A DNA stretch of 64,000 nt, taken from assembly GCA_012842395.1 (NCBI GenBank), contig DUSX01000004.1, positions 62,001-126,000 on the forward strand, read 5' to 3'. The stretch's first letter is position 1; the number at the start of each line of letters is the position of its first letter. The DNA is from Bacillota bacterium. GTDB taxonomy: Bacteria; Bacillota; SHA-98; UBA4971. The position numbers were made by a program, and so were the translations under genes. Shown in pieces: positions 27,729 to 36,612 of the stretch. Below the pieces are notes generated by a model, which made no database searches, had not been told where the DNA came from, and worked only from the letters and a program-made list of their open reading frames with translations.

Positions 27729-28598
27729 CTACCGCCCGTTGTACGCCGCCAAAGTGACGGTGGGTTCGTCCGTGACATCGATCCTCTTGCCGTCCCGCGC
27801 GAACCTGGCCCCGATGTCTGCGAGCGCGCGCCTGAGCGCCTGCGGATCCCCGACGGCTTTGATGACCACGGGGTTCACGGCGATGGGCCTTTGGTTCACA
27901 AGTATGACCGGGCCCGCGCACCTCACTGATGACTGCGCCACTATGCGCTGCCCGCCCACTTCCGCCCCACGAGCGCCCGCATCAAAGAGAAGGTTCAGGA
28001 TCTCCCTGATATCCCTCTCGTGAACGATCTCTCGGGTCCGGTAGCCGTCCTCGGCATCATACGCGCGCACGACGACGCCCGGCCCCACGAGCTCCGCCAT
28101 GCCGGCGACCTCGCGCACCCTTGCCAGCTCCTCGCGCTCCGTCCTCACCTCGTCCTGCAGCCTCTGGATGTCCTGGCGCACTTGCCTTTCCCATTCGCCC
28201 TTGGACCACGACGGGAAACCGGCGCGCGCGAAGCTGATGGCCTCCTGCGCGTCGCCCGCCTCCGTGCAGAGCGCCTTCGCCACCTCAGCCGGGCTCGCGG
28301 CAAGCCCGATTGCGGTGTCCAGGCGCGAGAGCGCGTCATTCACGTACGGCACATCCTCCACGTCAGCCTTCCGGGCGGCGGACCGAAGATATTCCGCCAC
28401 AGCGTGTCCCCCGCGTCGAACCATCTCCAAGTCGTCCATCTCGCCCGGAAAGCGGAAAAGCGACATCCTCCGTGCGAGAGCAACGGTATCGAGCGCTACG
28501 AGAATCGCGGCACACACGAGAAGGAGCCGCAGGGTGCGCCCGCGGCCCTCGCTGCGCTTGCGTCCCTCTGGGCCTGAGAGGGTTTGTTGGAGGATCAA
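27729..28598 (-). CDS. DUF881-family membrane-anchored protein (paralogue 2)
   Basis: The 289-aa protein has one N-terminal membrane anchor (about residues 22-40), an extracytoplasmic region with a probable coiled coil (QVRQDIQRLQDEVRTEREEL), and the DUF881 C-terminal domain. DUF881 marks include GPGVVVRAYDAEDG, GARGAEVGGQRIVAQSSVRCAG and ILVNQRPIAVNPVVIKAVGDP. It is clearly paralogous to the next upstream gene. DUF881 proteins have no firmly established biochemical role. The gene ends 30 bases before cdd. Confidence 0.8.
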   Translation of the reverse strand: MILQQTLSGPEGRKRSEGRGRTLRLLLVCAAILVALDTVALARRMSLFRFPGEMDDLEMVRRGGHAVAEYLRSAARKADVEDVPYVNDALSRLDTAIGLAASPAEVAKALCTEAGDAQEAISFARAGFPSWSKGEWERQVRQDIQRLQDEVRTEREELARVREVAGMAELVGPGVVVRAYDAEDGYRTREIVHERDIREILNLLFDAGARGAEVGGQRIVAQSSVRCAGPVILVNQRPIAVNPVVIKAVGDPQALRRALADIGARFARDGKRIDVTDEPTVTLAAYNGR

Positions 28599-28601
28599 CG
28601 C

Positions 28602-29618
28602 CTACTGACCCTCCTTCCGGAAAGCGCTGAGCACAATGTTATCCTGTCTCTCGATCTCCACGCGTATGCCCCACGGCTTCAAGCTGTTGGTGATGAGCTC
28701 GAGGCTGCTCGCGAGCAGCTCCGGGTCACCTACAGCACGGATAGTAACGGGGTTCACCGCGATGGGCTGCTGGTTGACGAGGAGTAACGGGCCCGCGCTT
28801 CGTATGGACGAGGTCGCAACCAATCTCTGGCCTCCCACCTCCACGCCGGACGCGCCCGCCGCAAACAACTCGTTGACCATGTCCCTGACGTCCCTCTCTT
28901 GGACCACGTCCTCTCTCGACTGCCCTCCCGGGGCGTCATAGACCCTCACCACTATGCCCTGGCCCTCGAGAGGGCTGTAGCCCGCAGACCGTTTCAGCGT
29001 CTCGAGCGCCGACCGAATGTTGTCAAGCTCGGCCTGAAGCAGCTTCAAAGCGTCCTGGGTCGTTCTCGCGGCGATCAGAGAGGCCTTGCCGTTCAGGACC
29101 TCCACCTCGACGGGGCCAGAGAGAGCCCCGAGGGTGGGCTCGGCTCGGAGCCTCGCGGTCGTCTCGGGCGAGAGCGTGAAGCCCTTCGCCTCCACGGTCA
29201 CCTGGCCGTCCCTGCCACGTGCAACAGTAACGATGGTTTTCTCCGTAACGCTCCGTATGGCCGGGTCCTGGCTCACGATCGAGAGAACGAGCTCTCGCCG
29301 CTGGTTCTCCTCTTCCCGCGCTATCACGTCCTGCACAGCCCGGCCATAGGTCGTGATGGCCGACGCGATCTCCTCGCCGCTTACCGCCTGTTCTACCTCG
29401 AACTTGAATTTCGCCAGGGCGTCCCTCACCGCCGAGTTCTTCGCAAGGCCCGAACTCATGCAGGTAGCCTCGTAGTAGTCGGCCAGGGCGCGCGCGCCGC
29501 CGCGCACTATCTCGGTCTCACTGATCTCCCCAGGGAATCTCAGGAGGTCGAGCGATCGCGCCAGCATGGCCACGTTTGCGGCCATCAGTATGACAAGTGC
29601 TGCTATGAGCGTCCTCAT
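28602..29618 (-). CDS. DUF881-family membrane-anchored protein (paralogue 1)
   Basis: The 338-aa protein begins MRTLIAALVILMAANVAMLARSL, a signal anchor, and shares with paralogue 2 the following FRFPGE/LRFPGE segment and DUF881 domain (GIVVRVYDAPGGQ, GVEVGGQRLVATSSIRSAG, LLVNQQPIAVNPVTIRAVGDP). It has an extra middle region of about 100 residues (ELVLSIVSQDPAIRSVTEKT). The start is the ATG at 29618; the longer in-frame reading runs through the promoter. The two paralogues are three bases apart. Confidence 0.8.
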   Translation of the reverse strand: MRTLIAALVILMAANVAMLARSLDLLRFPGEISETEIVRGGARALADYYEATCMSSGLAKNSAVRDALAKFKFEVEQAVSGEEIASAITTYGRAVQDVIAREEENQRRELVLSIVSQDPAIRSVTEKTIVTVARGRDGQVTVEAKGFTLSPETTARLRAEPTLGALSGPVEVEVLNGKASLIAARTTQDALKLLQAELDNIRSALETLKRSAGYSPLEGQGIVVRVYDAPGGQSREDVVQERDVRDMVNELFAAGASGVEVGGQRLVATSSIRSAGPLLLVNQQPIAVNPVTIRAVGDPELLASSLELITNSLKPWGIRVEIERQDNIVLSAFRKEGQ

Positions 29619-29672
29619 TCCAGCACCCGAAGGGTCTCGCACGTTAGAATCCCCCCGCTCCGGTCCCAACAC

Positions 29673-29678
29673 ATTATA
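29673..29678 (-). promoter_or_regulatory. Extended -10 promoter for the DUF881-cdd-queA-tgt-yajC run
   Basis: The minus strand reads TGGTATAAT, an extended -10, about 55 bases upstream of the first DUF881 start. The -35 region (TGGATG at 17 bases) is poor, which fits an extended -10 promoter. It suggests the DUF881 genes and those behind them form one transcript. Confidence 0.6.
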
Positions 29679-29749
29679 CCAGAAAAGCCCCACAGCATCC
29701 ACGAAACACGGAAGCCTGCCACGATCCGGCAGCGTGCCCAAGCTCGCAC

Positions 29750-30133
29750 TCAGGCAAGGCGGAGGAGCGCCCGCGCGGCCTCGACTAGCTTCGGCCCGAG
29801 GATCGCCGCACCGACCACCGTCGCCCACGCCGCGCTCACGAGCACCGTTCCCGCGGCTATGTCCTTCACTGTCTTCACCCGAGTCTCCCATGTCGGACAC
29901 GCTATGTCGCACATGAGTTCGAACGCGGTGTTCGTGAGCTCGCATATGAGCACAAGGGCAACGGCAAGGGCAAGGCATGCAAGCTCGACCGCGGACACGC
30001 GGAGCACGGCTGCGGCCGCCATCACGCAGGCGGCCGCGGCGAAATGGATCCGCATGTTTCGCTCGCTACGGAGCACGGCCCTCACGCCTTGGACCGCGCA
30101 GCAGAAGCTTTGCGCGAGAGACCTCGTTTTCAC
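29750..30133 (-). CDS. dgkA: Undecaprenol/diacylglycerol kinase (DgkA family)
   Basis: This small trimeric-type membrane kinase phosphorylates undecaprenol or diacylglycerol. The 127-aa protein has three membrane segments, the ALVLICELTNTAFELMCD signature (E, N, E and D positions of the active site) and KTVKDIAAGTVLVSA. Its start overlaps the ybeY stop by four bases. The gene order pgpH-ybeY-dgkA matches other Firmicutes. Confidence 0.92.
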   Translation of the reverse strand: MKTRSLAQSFCCAVQGVRAVLRSERNMRIHFAAAACVMAAAAVLRVSAVELACLALAVALVLICELTNTAFELMCDIACPTWETRVKTVKDIAAGTVLVSAAWATVVGAAILGPKLVEAARALLRLA

Positions 30134-30627
30134 CCGCGCCCACTCTCCTCATCCCGAGCGGTCGCGTCCTCACCAGCAGCCGCAGCAGCCTCGGCCAGGA
30201 TCTGCCGCTCACGGGCCTCCATTTCGTCCGCATCGGCGTCGGTTTCGTGGTCGTATCCGAGGAGGTGGAGAAGACCGTGGACAACGAGGGTGACCGCGTG
30301 GTGGATGAGGCCCCGTGCGCCAGGCATCGGTGCCTCGCGAGCGGCGGTCTCCATGGAGATCACTATGTCGCCGAGCACAGCTGGCTCCCCGGGCACGTCG
30401 CTGTCATCCATCGGGAACGACAGCACATCCGTGGACGCGTCCTTGCCCCGGAATTGCCTGTTTAGCTCACGAATCCGCCCATCGTCCACGAGAGCAACGC
30501 TAACCTCAACCCCCGAGATGTCCACGCCCTCACGGGCAAGCCCCACGGTCACGGCGTGCTCGAGGGCAGCCGAAAGCTCTCCTGTCACTTCGATCTTGTC
30601 CTGGAGATTCACGATCTCAACAGGCAC
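30130..30627 (-). CDS. ybeY: Endoribonuclease YbeY (rRNA maturation)
   Basis: YbeY is a zinc-dependent RNase involved in 16S rRNA 3' processing and ribosome quality control. The protein of about 165 aa has RFRGKDASTDVLSFPMDD-like sequence (FRGKDASTDVLSFP), LGDIVIS and the zinc triad in HGLLHLLGYDH. I prefer the GTG at 30627, seven bases after GGAGGG; a TTG two codons earlier abuts the ribosome site. A charged Ala/Glu tail of about 30 residues follows the catalytic core. Confidence 0.94.
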   Translation of the reverse strand: MPVEIVNLQDKIEVTGELSAALEHAVTVGLAREGVDISGVEVSVALVDDGRIRELNRQFRGKDASTDVLSFPMDDSDVPGEPAVLGDIVISMETAAREAPMPGARGLIHHAVTLVVHGLLHLLGYDHETDADADEMEARERQILAEAAAAAGEDATARDEESGRG

Positions 30628-30659
30628 TTGCAATCCCTCCGTTCAGGTAGGCACGAGCC

Positions 30660-32864
30660 CTACGCGCGCTTGGCCTCGAAGTCCTTGAGGGTCGTCTCGG
30701 GGTATTCGATCCTCGCATGGAATATGCCCGTGAGCACGCGAACGAACGCCCGCGCAACGCCATCGAGGTCTTTCAGCGTGAGGTCGCACTCGTCAAATTG
30801 ACCATCAGCAAGCCTTTCCTTCATTATCTTGCGCACAAGGCCCTCGATCCTGCCGGGCGTGGGCCTCGCAAGGGATCGAACCGCAGCCTCCACAGAGTCG
30901 GCGAGCATGACTATGGCTGCCTCCTTGCTCTGCGGTTTGGGGCCCGGGTAACGGAAGTCTTTCTCGTCGACGCCCTCCTCGCGCCCCCCGTCGGTGGCCT
31001 TATGGTAAAAGTAGGGTACGAGGCTGGTCCCGTGATGCTCGCGGATGATGTCGACGATGGCCTCGGGAAGCCGGTACCTGCTGGCCAGCTCGACACCGTC
31101 CTTCACGTGGGACGTTATGACGAGTGTGCTGAGGGTGGGAGCTATCTTGTCGTGCGGATTATCCTGCATGAGCTGGTTTTCGACGAAGAAGTAAGGGCGC
31201 TTCATCTTCCCCACGTCGTGGTAGTATGACCCAACCCGCACGAGCAAAGAGTCGGCCCCCACGGCCTCCGCGGCCGCCTCGGCCAGGTTCCCCACGATGA
31301 TGCTGTGGTGGTACGTCCCGGGCGCCTCCACCAGCAACCTCCTCAGAAGCGGCTGGGTGGGATTGGAGAGCTCCAACAGCCTGATGGAGGAGGTCATCCT
31401 GAACAGGTTCTCGAAAAAGGGTAGGAACCCGATGGTCACAACCGTGGACAGGACGCCGTTTATGAGGCCTAGGTACCAGAAGGCCGAGATCGACGGGTCC
31501 CCGGCAGTAGGCCCGATGGCCGCGATCGCCAGCGCGCCCACAGCGCCGACCACGGTGCCCGCCCGCATGAGGTCGGAACGCTCGGATATCCTGGTGACGC
31601 AGAAAGTACCTGCGAGCCCCGAGATGGTGGCAGCCGCGGTCACAGGAAAAGAGCCTCCCGCGATGAGCCCAGTCAGGGCTCCGAACACAACCGCAGAGAG
31701 AGCCGAGAGCCTTGCATCCACGAGCACGGCCACGAGCATGGTCCCGAGGCTCGCGGGCACAAGAAAACCAGCGCCTGGCCACGGAATGGAGCATATCACG
31801 GCGGCCGCGAGCGCGATGAGCACCACGATCGTTCCCAGGAGCAAAAGGAGTTTCGCGTCGTAGAACACGTCCCGCCGGTGAAGGTACAGGTACGCTCCGA
31901 TCACAGCTAGCAGTAGTGCTACGAGAACGAAGATGCTCCCCAGCATGAACGGGTTAAACCGGGGCGCCAAAAGCCCGAGATCCTGAAGTATGGCAATGTG
32001 GTCCTCGGTGGCTATCTCGCCGCGTCTGATGACCACCTGGCCCTTCAAGATCATCACCGGCTTCACCTGCCGGATGGCGGCCTCGCGTGCCTTCTCCACC
32101 TTGCCCGGGTTGAGCACGAGGTTCGGGCTTATCTGGCTTGCGACGACCTCGCTCACCGCCTTCTGGGTCGCGCCGGGCAATCCCAGGGACTCCACAGCAT
32201 CGCTGGCCCGCTTCGTCGCGGCGTCAAGCGTCTCCTTGCTCACCCGCATTTCTCGCATGATCCGCCCGGCCACCGACTTCGCGGTCGCCCTCGCCTCATC
32301 GAATTCTTCCTGCGAAAGGCCTATCAGTGTTGAAATGGTCTCGCGAGACAGATTCGTACCGAAATCAGCTGCGGTCTTGGCGGCCAGCTTAGACACGGCG
32401 GCTTCGACATCAGCGCTTCGCGGCGCGCGTTCCCCTCCCTGACTCTCCGCACCCTGTTGCGCCAGTCCCAGCTTCCCGCGTTCGTCGGCGATGGCGTCGA
32501 ATATGAGGTCTATGGTGTCTTCCGCGCTTATGCTGGCGGCGAGGCTGATGTCGTAGTTGGCGGGCGAGGCGTTGGCCTCTTTGATCGCCTCCCTCGCGGC
32601 CTCCTCGCGGAGGCGTTCCGTGGCGGGTCGGTTGATTATGTCGCGCGACGCCTCAACATCAACGCGGCTGGGCTGGCCGACCTCGAGCTCCACGCGTCTA
32701 GGGACGAGCACCGCGGAAACGATCGCGACAAGCGCAAGGGTGACCGCCGCCACAACCAGGGCGCGGTGTAGCGCGGGGTCTCGCCACAGGCCACTCCCCC
32801 TCTCGGCAGACGGCTGCGACGGCTGCGTCATGCTTGCAGCAGGCTTTCCCGTCGGAATGGGCAT
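30660..32864 (-). CDS. pgpH: 7TM-HD phosphohydrolase (PgpH-like c-di-AMP phosphodiesterase)
   Basis: PgpH-family proteins hydrolyse cyclic di-AMP at the membrane. The 734-aa protein has an N-terminal membrane segment, an extracytoplasmic 7TMR-HDED-type domain (about residues 60-300), a seven-segment membrane region (about 305-500) and a cytoplasmic HD domain. The HD domain has EAPGTYHHSIIVGNLAEAAA, YYHDVGKMKRPYFF, ITSHVKDGVELA, IREHHGTSL and MLADSVEAAVRSL. GGGGGGAGGTGT precedes the ATG. It lies between phoH and ybeY. Confidence 0.93.
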   Translation of the reverse strand: MPIPTGKPAASMTQPSQPSAERGSGLWRDPALHRALVVAAVTLALVAIVSAVLVPRRVELEVGQPSRVDVEASRDIINRPATERLREEAAREAIKEANASPANYDISLAASISAEDTIDLIFDAIADERGKLGLAQQGAESQGGERAPRSADVEAAVSKLAAKTAADFGTNLSRETISTLIGLSQEEFDEARATAKSVAGRIMREMRVSKETLDAATKRASDAVESLGLPGATQKAVSEVVASQISPNLVLNPGKVEKAREAAIRQVKPVMILKGQVVIRRGEIATEDHIAILQDLGLLAPRFNPFMLGSIFVLVALLLAVIGAYLYLHRRDVFYDAKLLLLLGTIVVLIALAAAVICSIPWPGAGFLVPASLGTMLVAVLVDARLSALSAVVFGALTGLIAGGSFPVTAAATISGLAGTFCVTRISERSDLMRAGTVVGAVGALAIAAIGPTAGDPSISAFWYLGLINGVLSTVVTIGFLPFFENLFRMTSSIRLLELSNPTQPLLRRLLVEAPGTYHHSIIVGNLAEAAAEAVGADSLLVRVGSYYHDVGKMKRPYFFVENQLMQDNPHDKIAPTLSTLVITSHVKDGVELASRYRLPEAIVDIIREHHGTSLVPYFYHKATDGGREEGVDEKDFRYPGPKPQSKEAAIVMLADSVEAAVRSLARPTPGRIEGLVRKIMKERLADGQFDECDLTLKDLDGVARAFVRVLTGIFHARIEYPETTLKDFEAKRA

Positions 32865-32875
32865 ACACCTCCCCC

Positions 32876-33853
32876 CTAGACCTCTTCCTTCTCCCGCTCG
32901 TACCTCTCGTAAGCTCTTATGACCTTCTGGACGAGCTCGTTTCGGACCACATCCCTGTCAGTAAGATAGACAAACTCCACGCCGTCCACGCCAGCCAGGA
33001 TGTGCTGAACTTCCTCGAGCCCCGAGAACTTGCGGCTGGGGAGGTCAGTCTGGGTAAGGTCCCCGGTCACGACGACCCTTGAGCCAAACCCCATCCTCGT
33101 CAGAAACATCTTCATCTGCTCGTGCGTGGTGTTCTGGGCCTCGTCCAGGATGATGAAGGAGTCGTCGAGCGTTCGCCCGCGCATGTACGCAAGGGGGGCT
33201 ATCTCGATGATACCTCTCTCCAAATGCTTTCTGAACGTGTCAACGCCGACTATGTCGTAGATCGCGTCGTAAAGGGGTCGAAGGTATGGGTCCACCTTCT
33301 CCTGGAGATCCCCGGGCAAGAAGCCCAGCTTCTCGCCAGCCTCGACCACGGGACGCGTCAGAACGATCCGTGATATCTCCTTGTTTTTCAGGGCCGCGAT
33401 GGCCATCGCCATCGCGAGATACGTCTTGCCCGTGCCCGCCGGACCGATGGCGAAGACTATGCCAGACCTGCGCATAGCCTCCACGTACCTCTTCTGGCCC
33501 AAGGTCTTGGGGCATATCCGCTTGCCTCTGGTCGTGACTTGGATGACGTCGCTCATGACGTCCGAGAGGCTTGTCCCACTGCTCTCTCTCACAAGCTCTA
33601 TCGCATACCTGATGTCGCTTTCCGTGAGCCGATGACCGGCCCTCACGATCTCGAGGAGCTCCGCGAGCACCTTGCGCGCGCTGGCCACCTTGGCCGGGTC
33701 ACCGTCGATGGCAACGTCGTCCCCGCGAGACGATATGGTGACGCCGAGCTCCTTCTCGACGAGTCGCAGCGTCTCGTCACGCCTCCCGAACAGGGCCATG
33801 GCCTCGTGCACGTCCCTGAGCGGCAGCCTTTCAGGAGCGGTCTGCACGTTCAA
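32876..33853 (-). CDS. phoH: PhoH-family ATPase
   Basis: PhoH-like proteins are P-loop NTPases proposed to act on RNA. The 325-aa protein has an N-terminal KH-like/PhoH-N part, the Walker A FAIGPAGTGKTYLAMAMA (near residue 143), VLTRPVVEAGEKLGFLPGD, the Walker B DDSFIILDEAQNTTHEQMKMFLTRMG and VVTGDLTQTDLP. The start (TTG at 33853, or GTG at 33847) overlaps the end of yqfD. The yqfC-yqfD-phoH-pgpH order is typical of spore formers. Confidence 0.95.
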   Translation of the reverse strand: MNVQTAPERLPLRDVHEAMALFGRRDETLRLVEKELGVTISSRGDDVAIDGDPAKVASARKVLAELLEIVRAGHRLTESDIRYAIELVRESSGTSLSDVMSDVIQVTTRGKRICPKTLGQKRYVEAMRRSGIVFAIGPAGTGKTYLAMAMAIAALKNKEISRIVLTRPVVEAGEKLGFLPGDLQEKVDPYLRPLYDAIYDIVGVDTFRKHLERGIIEIAPLAYMRGRTLDDSFIILDEAQNTTHEQMKMFLTRMGFGSRVVVTGDLTQTDLPSRKFSGLEEVQHILAGVDGVEFVYLTDRDVVRNELVQKVIRAYERYEREKEEV

Positions 33854-35090
33854 GTTCCTGCTCTTGCCTCCTCTCTCTAGCTATGTCCTCCGCGGTTTCC
33901 ATCGTCATCGTGAAGGTGACGACCCCGCCTTGAGAGTACTTGACGTCCTCCGTGACGTCAAGGATCTTGGCATCCCTCGGCAGCCTTGCCTCGAGGGCGG
34001 CGCGCGCCCTCGCACGCGCCGCGGCCAGCACCTCGTCCCTATCAAGCAACTCGGCCCGCCGTGTCACCTCACGATACGTCGTGACATCGAGGCCGACGCT
34101 GTGACCGGCAGCGCCGTAAGGAGGCACACTGTACGACCTGTCCTCGCGCTCGTAATCGGAGAATGGCGGAGCCTTCGGACCGACAACGAACGCGAGCCCG
34201 CCGATTCTGAAACGGCGCGCGCGAGCCACCCTCCCCGTCTCAGTGACCACCTCTCTCACGAGCGAGCACTTTTCCGAGTAGGTTCGCCAAACCCTCCCCA
34301 AGACTATGCCGCGCGCGTTCACGACCTCAGGCGTTCCCGTCCCGTCCTCGCCAGCCCCGGGGCCTACAATCACGCCCGCGATCAACACCTGGCCCTTGGT
34401 GACGGTATCACCCTCGCCCACAAGCGGCTCTCCCGAAAGCACGATGATGTTGGTGACGAGGGCGTCCTCCGCCGCCACGACGTCCACCACCCCAGGCTTC
34501 GCGTCGGGCAGGGTCTTCTCAACGATTTCAATGGTGGCCATCGTGCCCCTGACGTGCACCGCCGCCCACGCAACCTCCGGAAACTCCGCCAGGATGCCCC
34601 TCGCCACCGCCGCCGGGTCCACGGAGCTTTTTAACACGCCGGGGCGCAGCCCGTGGCGGGCTGCGAGCTCGAGCACGGCCTTCGGCCGCGTCTTCTCAGC
34701 ACCGGAGACATCCACGAACCACACGAACGACGAGAGCGCGTAGAGCGCGACAGAAAAGAGGATTGCACCGGCGACGAGGCCCTTTCGCTTGGCAAGCCGC
34801 CGCACGACGAACGGCAGGCCCACTTTCTCCTCAACTCGCGCTTGGCAATCCGTTTCCTTCAACACCCGGCCGAGAGAAGGGAGATCGTGAAGGTAGGCCC
34901 TCGCGACGAGGGACCGGTCGTCAACCCTGGTTATGTCCCAGAGGTCTATCCCGCGCGCTAGGGCCGTGTTCACGAACTTCTCGAGGGTCCTTCCCTTGAC
35001 CGCTATTATAACATACCCCTTAAGGTAGCACCACAGGTCCGGGAGAGCCACCGGCCACCCCTCCCCCTGACGGGGCGAGCTCATTCCCAT
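33831..35090 (-). CDS. yqfD: Sporulation protein YqfD
   Basis: YqfD is a mother-cell sporulation membrane protein required in B. subtilis for efficient sporulation. The 419-aa protein begins with a soluble region (DLWCYLKGYVIIAVKGRTLEKF) and has a membrane segment near residue 115. The extracytoplasmic region follows, with FPEVAWAAVHVRGTMATIEIVEKTLP and VVDVVAAEDALVTNIIVLSG. Its ATG overlaps the yqfC stop. Confidence 0.92.
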   Translation of the reverse strand: MGMSSPRQGEGWPVALPDLWCYLKGYVIIAVKGRTLEKFVNTALARGIDLWDITRVDDRSLVARAYLHDLPSLGRVLKETDCQARVEEKVGLPFVVRRLAKRKGLVAGAILFSVALYALSSFVWFVDVSGAEKTRPKAVLELAARHGLRPGVLKSSVDPAAVARGILAEFPEVAWAAVHVRGTMATIEIVEKTLPDAKPGVVDVVAAEDALVTNIIVLSGEPLVGEGDTVTKGQVLIAGVIVGPGAGEDGTGTPEVVNARGIVLGRVWRTYSEKCSLVREVVTETGRVARARRFRIGGLAFVVGPKAPPFSDYEREDRSYSVPPYGAAGHSVGLDVTTYREVTRRAELLDRDEVLAAARARARAALEARLPRDAKILDVTEDVKYSQGGVVTFTMTMETAEDIARERRQEQELERADRS

Positions 35091-35374
35091 AGCGCGACGC
35101 GGTGTATGCGCCCGTCGATGGTTATCTCGCTTTTGGTGATCTTGCCTATGGACAGGCCCTTGCCCTCCACCGCGACCTCGCCTCTCGAGGTCGCCACCCT
35201 CACCGCCTGCTGGCTGTACTCGATGATGCCCTGATGGTTCTCGATGGTAAGCTGCACGTTTCCCACAAGCACCACGCGCGGCATGTCGAGGAGGACGTTC
35301 TTCGGGATCTCGAACAGCTCGGCGAGCCGTTCCTCTATGTTCCCGGCCACACCATTCCTGTCGCCACCTCGCAT
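35081..35374 (-). CDS. yqfC: Sporulation protein YqfC (YabP/YqfC family)
   Basis: YqfC is a small protein of the YabP/YqfC family made in the mother cell during sporulation. The protein shows LFEIPKNVLLDMPRVVLVGN, LTIENHQGIIEYSQQAVRVATSRGEVAV and GKITKSEITIDGRI. The annotated ATG gives 97 aa; a GTG eight codons in has a better-placed AGGA and would give 89 aa. It is coupled to yqfD by overlap. Confidence 0.92.
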   Translation of the reverse strand: MRGGDRNGVAGNIEERLAELFEIPKNVLLDMPRVVLVGNVQLTIENHQGIIEYSQQAVRVATSRGEVAVEGKGLSIGKITKSEITIDGRIHRVALWE

Positions 35375-35725
35375 CGCACGCCCGTCCCCCTCAGGCCAGC
35401 CTCAACCACCGCTCCGGACGCGGCTTCGTCCGCGGGTCGGATTCAAGCTCGAGATGGCTGCGGACCTTACCTCGAAGTCACAGTCACAGCGCTCACGCAG
35501 CCAACGCCATTTACTATTTAAGTGTATTCTGCCGGTCACGGGAACTTGCTCTGGAGCAGGCATGGGATCGGGCGAGCGCCAGGCGCCGTGCGGTGATACC
35601 GTTTTTCGCGCCGGTTTTGGGTGAACGGGAAACGGCGTGGGTGAACGAAAAACGGTGCCTGACCACATGTAAGTAAGTCAGGCACCGTGCGATCCTTCAG
35701 CCCCGCCCTCAAACTCGCCCAGAGC
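35375..35725. other. Intergenic region rpsU-yqfC
   Basis: No gene is supported. It holds the rpsU terminator (35647-35688) and, just beside it, two direct repeats of 17 bases with a 20-base period (35619-35635 and 35639-35655, GGGTGAACG-GAAACGG type). The remainder towards yqfC shows no clear promoter, so yqfC may depend on a sporulation sigma factor I cannot identify here. Confidence 0.5.
35647..35688 (-). terminator. rpsU terminator
   Basis: On the minus strand a 12-bp stem ACGGTGCCTGAC/GTCAGGCACCGT with a 13-nt loop is followed by five T residues. It lies 38 bases after the rpsU stop codon. Confidence 0.88.
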
Positions 35726-35905
35726 CTAGTAGCGGAACTTTCGCTTACGCGCGGCCTCCGACTTTTTCTTCCGCCGCACGCTCGGCTTTTCATAGTGTTC
35801 GTGTTTTCGGAGTTCAGCGAAAACTCCCGACCTCTGGCACTCGCGCTTAAACCTGCGGAGCGCACTATCGAGGGATTCGTTTTTTCCGACGCGTACTTCT
35901 GACAT
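35726..35905 (-). CDS. rpsU: 30S ribosomal protein S21
   Basis: S21 is a small basic 30S protein near the anti-Shine-Dalgarno region. The 59-aa product starts [22 protein letters not shown] and has the basic tail [17 protein letters not shown] chose the ATG at 35905 after GGAGGGAGATCGG. It has its own strong promoter and terminator, so it is probably a monocistronic unit between hinT and yqfC. Confidence 0.96.
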   Translation of the reverse strand: MSEVRVGKNESLDSALRRFKRECQRSGVFAELRKHEHYEKPSVRRKKKSEAARKRKFRY

Positions 35906-36213
35906 CCGATCTCCCTCCCTCCGCAACCACGATCTCTACCCGACGGTGCTGCAGCTTGGGGCAGCCAGCTGTGGTAACGGAGACCAGTCGGGCATTCGCT
36001 GAAACGACCCATAAAAGGGCCTACGCCCGATTATACCGTAGGGCTCGATCTCGTGTCAATCTCGAAGCGAACCCGCGAACGTGCGAGCCGCCGAACCGCT
36101 CGGCCGCTGAACCGCCGAGCCGCATTGCCGCGCGACCGCAAAGTAGCCTTCCGGCCGCCTTGCAGCCCTTGCGCGCCCCACCTCATCTGCCCACAGCCGC
36201 CTGCGCAAACCTC
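35906..36213. other. Intergenic region hinT-rpsU
   Basis: It contains the rpsU promoter and about 125 bases of untranslated leader. Between the promoter and hinT lies a GC-rich stretch with a tandem imperfect repeat on the minus strand (GCGGTTCAGCGGC / GCGGTTCGGCGGC, 16-base period, about 36080-36120). No gene is supported. Confidence 0.5.
36030..36059 (-). promoter_or_regulatory. Strong sigma-A-like promoter for rpsU
   Basis: TTGACA and TATAAT, both full consensus, are separated by 18 bases on the minus strand, about 125 bases upstream of the rpsU ATG. Confidence 0.88.
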
Positions 36214-36600
36214 TCACCCGGGGGGCCACCCGAGACGCCTCCCGCCGAGAACGTGCATGTGGAGGTGGAAAACGCTCTGGCCAGCCGTCTCTCCACAGTT
36301 GCCCACGACTCGGAACCCCTCCCCGACCCCGAGCGCGGACGCAACCCTCGAGGCGACGGCAAGGAGGTGACCCGCCAACTCCTCATCGCCCTCGCCCAGC
36401 TCGGCGAGGGAGCTTATGTGGCGCTTCGGTATCACAAGCACGTGAACGGGCGCCTGGGGATTGATGTCACGGAAGGCAAGCGTCCGTTCATCCTCGTACA
36501 CCACGTCCGACGGGATCTCATGTCTCGCGATCTTGCAGAATAGGCAGTCCGCTGGATTGCTCTCGGAATGCGCAACGGCCCCGGCCTCGGTTCGACTCAT
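36214..36600 (-). CDS. hinT: HIT-family nucleotide hydrolase (HinT-like)
   Basis: HinT proteins hydrolyse AMP- or GMP-linked phosphoramidates and adenylated lysine. The 128-aa protein has the zinc-type CLFCKIARHEIPS start, AFRDINPQAPVHVLVIPKRHI and the catalytic histidine triad in GQSVFHLHMHVLGG. It follows mtaB by 12 bases and closes the heat-shock run before the rpsU promoter. Confidence 0.93.
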   Translation of the reverse strand: MSRTEAGAVAHSESNPADCLFCKIARHEIPSDVVYEDERTLAFRDINPQAPVHVLVIPKRHISSLAELGEGDEELAGHLLAVASRVASALGVGEGFRVVGNCGETAGQSVFHLHMHVLGGRRLGWPPG

Positions 36601-36612
36601 TGCATTCCCCCC

